A stretch of DNA of 64,000 nt. Origin: Hyaloscypha bicolor E (lineage: Eukaryota; Ascomycota; Leotiomycetes; Helotiales; Hyaloscyphaceae). The notes under the pieces are model-generated. The model saw nothing but the letters and a program-made list of their open reading frames with translations, did no database searches and had not been told where the DNA came from. Made by a program: the position numbers and the translations under genes. The stretch spans positions 1,929,353 through 1,993,352 of the forward strand of contig NW_020194620.1 of assembly GCF_002865645.1 (NCBI RefSeq), given 5' to 3'. This document shows, in pieces, positions 55,160 through 64,000 of this stretch (position 1 is its first letter; each line of letters opens with the position of its first letter).

Positions 55160-57843
55160 CTAAAACTGGACTTTGGGAAGTTTGTCCTCAAAATCAAACC
55201 TGTGATTGGCTTCCTCATCATTGGGGGCCGACGGGTAATCGTGAAGGAAGCTTTCAAAATCAAAACCGCTAAGGTCCTCGAATCCGTTGGGTGATGGCGC
55301 TTCGTTGGCAACCTGGGTGCCCCAGCCCTCCTCTAAAGCTGCTTCTCCAGTAATTTGGGAAAGCGAGGTCGGCACCTCCGAGAAATCTGTATGTTCCATG
55401 CTAGCTCGGGGGGAGACCATGCCCGAAGTCTCCTGAGCCATGGGATGATACTCACCCTCCCAGTTGATGTAAGGAGGTGTGCTCACAGAGCCGTATGAAT
55501 TACTTCGCTCGCCATGGGTAGGTTGGAAAGCTCCAACATGCTTGAAGTGGGTAGATTCGACGGCAGTGGAGGCATGTAATACTGTCCCCTGATATCCAGG
55601 GCACCGTGTTGAGAATGATACATTGCAACTGAATCGCTTTGCTTGCCATGGTTGATTGGGACATGTGTAAAGTCGTTGATGGTAGAGGGTCCAGCAGTTG
55701 AGAATTGGCGATGCTTATTTCCTGAATGTGTCTCGGTGACTGCCTGCTTCTTCTGAGAGGCTCTCTGGGTCTTCGATTGAATCGTCTGCCTTCTCGGAAG
55801 TGCAGACTGTTCCTGAACGTCAGCCATCTCCGCACTGCCAGTGCGGTTCTTATTGATGGCTGACCCTATCGTCTTGGTATTGCCTCTCTCTTCGGAGTCG
55901 GTGCGAGCCTTGCGTTTTCGAAGGTTTGAAGATTGTGTCCCAGAGTTGCAAGAGCTTTCAAGGTGACGAGTGCTCACATTGATTGCTGAGGGACTATTGA
56001 AGTCAGTTCCGGAAGAAGTGGTAGAACCCGAGCTAGGCAATGGTGTGTCTAATGAACAGGTGAGTCGAATTATACGGCGGCCTTTGCTGGCAAGATGCTC
56101 ATTGACCAGTTCGAGGAGTGATGGGTGGCCTTCTCTCGCCATATGTTCATCGACGGCTTTCAGACTGCCGAAAGCAAGTTTTGCTTTTCCATTACACATA
56201 GGCTGTTGTGTCTTTGCCTTTTGAGTAATCTGTGGTGTTTCTCTTGGAAGTTGATTGGTTCTGATTTTCTTGATGGGGCGAGTATCCTGAGTAGCAGCAG
56301 GAACTTCGGTGGATTCCATTTTCCCATGATCGCGAGATCTCTTCTTCGATGCAGTCATCTGTTGCTTGCCAGATTTATCGGCCGAGCCGGACTTGGGTTC
56401 CTCCTCATCAATGCTCTCATCTTCATACCGACTCGCGTATCCCTCCTCCTCACTCGAAGTGTAGGCGACATTTGGTGGATTAGGCAGCTCCTTATACTCA
56501 CGCCAAAACTTTTCTGCCTTGACAAAGTCCATCAGGAGCTTTCTGTCAGAAGCAGAAAGAGATTTAATGGTGTCAGTCCGCTGTGTAAATGGGGTTCTGC
56601 CAACCGGCGCTGGAAGAGCCGGTCGTCCATGATATTTGAGGAAAGCCTCGTAATGGTTCTGCTCCGTATTGACATCCCAGTTACCATCTTCCTTTTTCCT
56701 TCCACTTGTGCCACACCCAGCAAAGTCTTGACTGTTGTATGGGCGGTAAGGCCGTGAAAGGATCATAAGAGGTTTCTGGGTTTGAGCCACAGCCTTCTTT
56801 GAAGATTGTTGAACTCGTTGTTGCTGCTGAGGAGCGGCAGCTGCCGGTGTCATTGACGCGTATGACTGAGTACTTTGTATGTTAAGACGGGGATCTGCTG
56901 GGTGTAGATTCCTCAATTCAATATAGGGTCTCATACTTTGAGACTGAGCTGGATGGAAATGACTAGTTGTATATGGAAGAGTATCCGGTTGAGCCGGTCC
57001 CGCCCCTTGAGGCAGGGCTTCATAGATCTGATTGGGGAGGTATGGGACAGCATCAAGCCCCATTTGTTGAGGCTGAACTTGATGAAATTGGCCAGCTGGG
57101 TCGAAGAAGCCCCCAGTTGCATTTGGCTGGGGGTGAAAGACGTCGTATTTTCCGTTACGATGTACCGTGAACGGGGCCTTCACTGCCTCATCCACGTGGA
57201 GCATGCCGTATTGTTTTGTGGGCTCTCGAGTTAGATATGGCTGCTCTCCCATCTGGCGAAGTGCCGGATCGGTCGCGTTGTTCGCAACCGTTCCAGGGGT
57301 GCTATTCCCACGGCCATTCTGATTTACTTCGCAATTTGTGCTAGCATTTTCGTTGTAGAAACCGAGGTTGCTGTCAAAAAAAGCCCCCAGCTGACCCACT
57401 GTAGCAGCGCGGTTCCCAAAAAGTTGAGAAGGTAAACTTGTTATCTGGCTACTTGTCTGAAGAGTTCTACCTTCAACATCAAAGGAATCAAATTCGTTCT
57501 CACAGTTGACAAATAGATCATCGCTAGCGGGAGGTGGCGTAATCCCTACGCTCATTCTGCGACGCTGATCGAATGGTTCACATTGGCCTTTTTGCCAGGA
57601 AGTAGCTAGTTGTTCTTCTTGTTGCTTCTGAAGACTCGCGGCCATATTGGAAGTGTGACACTGTTGCTGCATTAGTTGATGTTTTATTTGACCCAGTGGT
57701 TGGTGACTTACAGAGTTGTCGGTTTGAGGATGTAGACTAGCAGCGCGCTGCGGTTGGAAGTTCTGCTGAATGTTGCCGTGTAGTTTCTTTTGCTCCATTT
57801 CGGGGGAGAATACATGAGGTCTTTGGTTTTGAAGAAAGATCAT
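55160..57843 (-). CDS. Array paralogue 5: Gln-rich protein with frameshifted tail
   Basis: The main frame starts at 57843 and runs 786 codons to 55483; a second frame carries protein-like sequence on to 55160. Residues 1-400 are Gln/Pro/Asn-rich, with poly-Gln. The shared core lies near 400-470: HYEAFLKYHGRPALPAPVGR then TDTIKSLSASDRKLLMDFVK. Basic blocks follow (KKRSRDHGKMEST..PIKKIRTNQ; SNLRKRKARTDSEERG). Near 55560-55500 the likely frame changes: the main frame ends ASEVIHTAL, while the other reads FQPTHGERSNSYGSVSTPPY and on through GFEDLSGFDFESFLHDYP. No good splice pair reconciles them, so a one-base indel in the genome or assembly is the simplest reading. The upstream start is also uncertain because a first exon, as in paralogue 4, could exist. 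Confidence 0.75.
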
Positions 57844-59017
57844 ATGAGCCCAGGATGGGCGACTGTTCTGAGAAGGTAACTGGGCTGTTTATCGTTAGCG
57901 CCTGATGCGGTGGTACAGTAGCAGAACAGAAGGAGAACAACCTACTCAGAGTGAGTAACTTTGTTTCGAAGAGAGATTATGCAGCAAGATCTGCGGTTGA
58001 GGTCGTGAGAATTAGCCGTCCGTCTCGTATTGGTGGTCGTTGTTGTCGAGACGGGTACAAGAGCTATGGCAAAGTATGCCTTAACCTCAGCACTTGAAAT
58101 CGGGGGTTTGAAAGCTTAACGAGTCGAGCTGCCTTGGCTAACAGTGTATCAACGTATTGTGCCTCCGTCAAGGGCGCTGCGTTGCGCGTCGTCGCGATGA
58201 AAGGCTGGCGGGGGCTCAGCCTCGCAAGAGGCTCGGCCACTTCACTTTTCGATTTTCGCGCCAGTAAAGGTGGAGAAAACTCTTTATGACAGGAGGTTAA
58301 CTAAGAAGGTAAGGAGAAGTAAGTGCAAGTTAAGAACTTGCTCGGATCGAAATTGTGATGCGGGAGTTGGTTTGGGAGAAAGGATGGTTGAGGAAGCGAG
58401 ACTCGGGAACAGCTCTGGGCTTTTGTATTCAATTACCAAGACAACGCACGTTAAAAATTTGCAACCACGATTTAGCAAAACTTACCTATTGATATATAAA
58501 TTTGCTTTCTTCGATCTCTTGGGCTTGGAGGAATCGTAGGGAAAGGCATAGTGGCCTTGCGAGAGGTATAGGACCCCAAGAGACTACGCAAAGAGCAAGC
58601 CACAAGTCTCAAGGGAAGGAATATATCACATCTCAGACACGATGTGGCCTAAATTGGTCTATGGTATAGATTAACGCCATGGGGGAGTCCGCAAAGCTCC
58701 TGAAGCTCCTAAAGTCGATGTGTATCCAAAGAGAGAAACGCGAGATCCATAAAGCTGGAGACAGCGGCGATTATGCTAATTACAAAAGCCATCAAAAGCT
58801 ACCAGAATCTTAAATCCTTCTCCAAAATACCAAGAACTCCAAACCTCTATTACCCATTGCCAAAGTTGCTTGAAGCTCGCCAAGAGCCTTCAAAAGGTCA
58901 ACTCGGAAGAAACCTCACTAGTTCTAAGTAGCCACGTCTTGGGAACCCCCTTCATCTCAGAAAAGGAGATCTGCGATGTTTCGTACGCCTCGTTTCTATT
59001 TGCTCCTGCTATTATTC
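57844..59017. other. 5' flank of paralogue 5 and 3' flank of paralogue 6
   Basis: No supported gene. The first 400 bases would contain the leader of paralogue 5. Frames at 58270-58539 and 58870-59160 lack features. Confidence 0.4.
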
Positions 59018-60503
59018 TCATTTCTTTCCGCTTTGTTTCGGGCTCCAGAACTTTCTGTGCTCAAGTAGAAGGCTGTCGTAATGTTCAAGGCCGGCGTGGA
59101 CTCTGTTCTGGGGCGGTTCGTACATATTTTGAGAAGCGCCGTGATAGCCCTTGTCCTTAAAACCTGAATGGAAGGCGCTATTTCCATTTGGTGCACCATC
59201 CTGTGGCTCTTGAACATCAGGGAATCCATAGCCATTCTCTTCCGTAGCGATCCGAGGTTTGTTATGGTTCCCAGCATACCCAGAGCTCTCCCATTTAGCT
59301 TCTTCCAAATCTCCATGTGTCATTGAGATATTGTGATAGCTTCGAGATGAGTTTTGCTGCTGACCCCGAGTTGCAGTTCCGGAGTTCTCGATGCGCATTC
59401 TCTTTGCAGAATAAACGGTATTAAACTGTTACATCTGAAAATCATCCTCCTCAACTCCATCGTGAGCCCTCTTCTTTGAAGTGGCAACTGCAGCCACACT
59501 GTTCCCCACCGTGACATTTCCTTGTGTACCGTTCCGCCCTTGTCCAGAAGTATTCCTCACGCTATCTTGGCTCTCGATAAATTCGACTAGCCTCTTATCA
59601 TCTGCATCAGAAAGAGCTCTAATAGCGTTGCTCCGTTGCTTAAATCGAGAGACAAGCTCTTTACCATCCGCTCCTCTTGGAGGCTTTGGGATGGGAGCTC
59701 GATTCATTCTGCTGAGAAATTGGTCAAAATATTTTACCTTGACCTTCATAAAATCCTTTCCGTCGTTTTTTTTCTCCACCGCTGTGGTCAAAGTCTGAGG
59801 AGTCGAAGGGAGCGGGGTGGTGGAGGGTTGGGAAGGTGTAATGAAGTTGACGTTTGATGGCTTGACGGTAAGAGAAGCTACAGGAGTATTGGTGGAATGG
59901 TGCTTAGAGGTGGGTCTAGTCGTCTGATTCAATGGGTGAGTCGTGAGATCAAGAACTCCAGCCGTAGCAGCCGGTGCGGGAGTCTTGAGATCCGCAGGGG
60001 CCTTAAAGCTTCCCGTCTCTACAAACTCTTTGTGTTCCGTATTTCCCTTTAATCCGGAACCGCCTTTGTTGCCATAATATTTGTTGTCAACTTCCGCTTT
60101 ATTGTCAATAACAGTCAACTGTTCTTCCGTTGCATTGTTCTCCTCGAAAGGAGCAGCATCAAGTTGACGGTAGCCGTATGCGTAGAAAGGGTCACCATAC
60201 TGTTTCCAGTACAAACTTCCCGGCTCGTTTATTCTTGACAGATATTCGTAATTTGCCAAGTATTCGGGGTCCGTCAAGGGGTCGAAAGCCTCAAGTACCA
60301 TTTCCCCGGCAGCCATTTTTGCTCTGGCTTCTGGAGTATCGAGCATTTGCTCCTTCCAACCTTTAGCGTCTGCCCTTTCACGTGGTAGTTGACAAAGAGT
60401 TACTTACAAATTCAAGAATATCCAATCGCTGAAAGGGTTGTTGGAAAGCTCTCTCGACGTGTGTATGTCTCTCCAACTGCTCTTTCCTCAAGAACGAAGC
60501 CAT
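59018..60503 (-). CDS. Array paralogue 6: shortest member, with optional tail exon
   Basis: Exons 60503-60408 and 60352-59429 give 339 residues starting MASFLRKEQLERHTHVERAF. The N-terminal region is helical (LDTPEARAKMAAGEMVLEAF; NEPGSLYWKQYGDPFYAYGY). A Thr/Pro-rich linker follows, then the shared core YFDQFLSRMNRAPIPKPPRG with RFKQRSNAIRALSDADDKRL. The end SKKRAHDGVEEDDFQM is a shortened basic-acidic block. Beyond the stop at 59429, a frame at 59399-59018 (YHNISMTHGDLEEAKWESSG; APNGNSAFHSGFKDKGYHGA) looks like the tail of other members. It joins in frame only through a 33-nt intron (59432-59400). The tail exon may be real or the gene may be truncated. Confidence 0.75.
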
Positions 60504-63500
60504 TTTATTGAGGGAAATTTATGAGGTTATTCTAATACATCGATTATCGAGAGATTAGAGTAGGCGTTTGGCAGGAAGAGATCGTCCTGTTAGAGTAAGT
60601 TATTAGCAAAAGCCACTGATATGTTGGTGAATCTGCATAAAACTTCCAGACAGCCGCCCGAGAGAAAGAAAAGGGAATTGGGAACTAAAAGGAATTTTCA
60701 AGGTCGAATCATAGGGTGAGAATCTAGAAAGAGAAATTTGAGAGGACAATATGGTCGAATGGCATGGAAAACAGTATCTTTCTGGTCGAGAACGGGTGGA
60801 AGGGGCTGGGGTAGGGCTAGGGAGTAAGATAGCCATAAGGTAGGAAAGAAGGATTTTGCGGCGTTGTAGCTATGGATACTGAACTTATAGATCAAAAATA
60901 GAAGGCACCAAACGTCCAGTCCTGGTGGAAGTAAATGTTACAATTATAGCCCCTGGCTTGCGACTGAAGTGGAGCTTTTGGTGCTATCGCCAAGTCAGCT
61001 AGAAGCTTAGCGTCTCAATGAGGCTTCAAAGCACGAGGAAATTAACTTACAATTGGAAAGGGAGCCTCCAGTTTCTCTTTAGGGTGTTTACCCAGGCTGA
61101 AGGAGCTTCAAAGAGTGGTGGAGTTGATGGAGTTGAGAAGGAGGACGTTGATATTCGCAAGATCGCTGAATGCCAGGCTCAGGGAGCTGGCCAATCACTT
61201 CAACGAATTTTGCCCTTGAAGATGGATAATTAATTAGTGCTTTGCAAATATCGCAGATGACAGTCTCGAGAAGCTATGCCAATCAATTGGTCTTGTGGTT
61301 AGTAACGTCGCACTGTGTAGAAGAGGTTGGATAGGAAAACATGTGTTGGGGGGGGGGGGGGAGAATTTCCAAAGTGGAATCGGCTTCGGCTCAAAATTGT
61401 CTAGTTTTATAAATACCGACGTCAGCGAGTCGACTTTGGTTACCGAGAGATCTGGGAAACTTGAACCTATCGGCGAGATGGTTTGACGTCACTGGGACTG
61501 GACCTCAGACAGTGGGCTATGACAGCCGGGACATTTATGAAAGAGAAGACATGTTTGTCTCTGTGGTAGGAAAACCACCTGTCATTGGCCATTTTCCTCT
61601 CTATCCTCTAATCAAACAACTTCGTACCATGCCTGCTCAAAATCTTACACACGGGAAGTGCCACCACTCGTCTTCGTTTGTGCTCGCAATCTACATACAA
61701 CCCATGTTTATGCTTGCCTCTTCCTCTTGATTTGTCAATCTTGTTGCCCTGAACGCACCCTTCAACTCGACTTGTTCTCTTCTTTCCCCACCAAACTCGA
61801 GGATAATTGTTTGGTACGTGCATCTCATTCCCCTCATTCAGATAGATGGAAAGAGCTGCAGGCTGAGCAGGCCGATTACTTGTCTTTGATTCTGCTCCGC
61901 TATGTTTCTCTTCCTTTAGCTGACGCTTTTCCCCTCTGGATCCCCCTACTATATATATCCTTTCTCTTACTACGAAATCACAATAAGCGACATCTCGAAA
62001 AACTGCCGAAACCACGAATAGAACCCACAGGAGGGCATTCGGGTGCATACAAGTGCGGAAATAAAGCGTATAAAGAGTGGATAATGGGAAGAGAGGAAAC
62101 GAACTGCGACTACAAAGTACAAAATGACTTGTAGCTGATAATGGCTAGTTAAGAGGTGGTTCTTAGGCCGCGAGGGAGGATGTATGGTTCTATTAGATGG
62201 ACGATCATTAGGAAAGAAGAACAAAAAGTCAAGGGCGTGGCAGACAGCTGGATTTCACATGCCCACGGATATCTCTGCAAATACCTAACGTAGTGAGTTT
62301 CAGCCTTTTGTCTAATGAGCTTGGCTGGGACTGGACAGCTAGAGATCATATATGGTTGGCCTCTACTCTAGACCGTTACCGCAGCTGCAGATACCCAAGA
62401 GCAGCAAAGTAGCCAGCAAACGCTCAACTCCTGTGGTCTATTTACCCCCGTTAGCTCGCCTCTACCTTCTGTAGTCAAGTGAACCTGCCGACCAACTCCT
62501 CTCTCGCAAGCCAAGGGCTTGCAGGTGTTACTGATCCAATGGCGGTTCTTATCCAGCGTCAGCGCTACAAAATCTCTACTTTCAGTATCGAATCACACTT
62601 TGCAGCTCCTCCGCCTATCTTGAAGACTCAAATCTGGTCAGGATCTACTAGTAATCGTCCAAATCACGGCACTCTATTCGCTATCCCGCCATCGTCCACT
62701 GCATCCTCTTCTCAGCCTATCACGCCTCGATATTGGGTACAGGCTGGGTTTGCTGCGTTTCGGGAGGCGAGGGTTGATTAGCGCAGGGATAATGCCGTAC
62801 GGGATACATACAAGGATACAAAGACGAGGTCCTCATGGGCAGTCGAACGGGAGGATGGTTTGAGCCCAGTGGGGGGCTCCCACTCCTGAGGATAGAAAAC
62901 TGTATCAGAAATTCTCCGTAATACTGGAAGGATACTCATTTTGCTAGCTAGCAGACCAAACACATTTGAATGGCAGTGCTTCAAGGCCCTGCTGCAGCTA
63001 AGGTCGAATGGACGAGAATACTTCATACTTGTGCTGCTTACTCCTACTACAGGACCATCTTTTCAGAGCTACGAGTTCGTTTTGTCAACACAAGATATGT
63101 CGATGAGAATTTATAACCACTAAGCAAGGCAACGATGAGTAGCTCCAAAATGCAAGGAAGAGAAGGGAAGAGTAATCAGAGGCCGTTTTTGGAATTTACC
63201 GTATGTATCCACATGTATGGGCAAGCAACTTGTATTTTTTAGAAGTACAATCCCCCCCGAAATCCTATCATTTCTCATCGCTTGCTACTTCTTCGCCTTC
63301 ATATCACATTAGTTGAACTTCACCCATTACAGCTCCTGATGGCAGCGGAAACAGATTAAGCACCACCAATAACCTCCTTGTTATAACGACCAAGGACTAC
63401 GTCCTCGGAAGTCCCGTTAGTACCTTGGAGATCACCTTCAAGCAGAACGGTGTCGTGGAGCTTCGTAAGGATGACACGGTGGCACAGACGAGGGTTACCA

Positions 63501-64000
63501 TGAGCAAGACCGAGACAATCTCGGCCTTGAAGGCCATCTTGTGAAAGTCGCGGGACCACATGGCAAGTCTATCTACGTTGGAAACTAGCATGTGGACTAG
63601 AAGCGTAGATCGCAGGCAGATTTCAAGGGCTTGAGTATCGTGTGCGGTGCTCGTACGGGATGTACAGTACTTTCCTTTCTTGGAGAGGAACCAGAGAAGC
63701 GCTGGAAACTTGGAAATACACGAGAGATAATCGCCGAATAGAGTGAAGCCAGAGGAAACTCTGGTGGAGGCTCGCAGCGGTTCTGACAAGCAAATTGTTT
63801 GTCCCGCCAGGTTCCTGCTCGAGTGTCCAAGAAGTTCGCGCCAGAAGGCCGCTCCAGCCTTTCTGTCGACCAGAATCCAGCGATTCTTTGGGAGGAGACA
63901 GGAGATTTTGTAATTGATTCTTCCTTCGCACATGAATTGGATTTCGAGTGCCTTGGAGACAAGGGCCGTTTGGTTTTCCGATTGAATGGCTCAGTGAGGC
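60504..64000. other. Terminal region without a supported gene
   Basis: Frames at 61608-62134, 62479-62781 and 63356-63962 overlap on both strands, and none has a recognisable domain. The block 63360-63560 has codon-like composition on the minus strand (LCHRVILTKLHDTVLLEGDL), suggesting a fragment of a conserved gene, but I cannot name it. A run of 13 G lies at 61349-61361. Confidence 0.4.
61349..61361. repeat. G13 homopolymer
   Basis: Thirteen consecutive G residues on the plus strand. A site prone to sequencing error or slippage. Confidence 0.9.

Noticed and set aside
61608..62134. Overlapping 146- and 158-codon frames on opposite strands
   Set aside because: Neither has a motif or a supported start; the hydrophobic stretch in the plus frame is not followed by a plausible protein.
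63356..63962. Conserved enzyme gene on the minus strand at the right edge
   Set aside because: Codon-like composition was noticed, but no motif could be assigned and three overlapping frames compete; reported only as a possible fragment.

Overview
The window looks like nuclear DNA of a filamentous ascomycete (Pezizomycotina, perhaps Helotiales; the order is an inference). Supporting features are short GT-AG introns with CTRAY-type branch sites, a transposon decayed by C-to-T/G-to-A change as in repeat-induced point mutation (RIP), and families confined to or expanded in these fungi: HeLo, NACHT-STAND, fungal CorA-like proteins and a RAS-2-type GTPase behind a STAND-type N-terminus. I found no convincing tRNA, rRNA or CRISPR.

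Layout. 1.2-3.2 kb (-): a six-exon CorA-like membrane protein. 3.87-6.77 kb: a complete but mutated DNA transposon with about 200-bp terminal inverted repeats (TIRs), TG...CA ends and a CCTC target duplication. Its dead integrase resembles Ginger/KRBA2 types. A pogo/Fot1-type transposase relic follows. 8.45-10.8 kb (-): a large uncharacterised protein with CGH/CxxC motifs. 12.7-14.9 kb (+): a STAND-type N-terminal domain fused to a RAS-2-like GTPase with altered G-motifs. 17.3-21.3 kb (+): a NACHT NLR. 22 kb (-): a broken Gln-rich gene, followed by AT-rich decay. 24.3-26.1 kb (-): an NTF2-like protein with a repeated aromatic-acidic tail motif. 27.6-29.3 kb (+): a HeLo domain followed by GIT/Spa2 SHD repeats and a Ste50-like Ras-association domain. 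29.5-34.5 kb: decayed coding fragments. 35.4-60.5 kb (-): six same-strand, diverged, mostly disordered nuclear-looking paralogues. For the first two, the non-coding flanks are duplicated as well. 60.5-64 kb: no supported gene.

Two points stand out. First, within 17 kb there are a Ras-like GTPase on a STAND-type N-terminus, a NACHT NLR, and a putative membrane-acting HeLo protein ending in a Ras-binding domain. The parts suggest a Ras-gated incompatibility or cell-death module, but this is inferred from domain logic only. Second, the 25-kb array is a fast-evolving tandem family with a short shared core and a basic-acidic-basic motif; two or three members look broken or need unusual splicing.

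All exon joins were read by eye from splice motifs and reading phase. Family assignments rest on motif recognition, not on searches.
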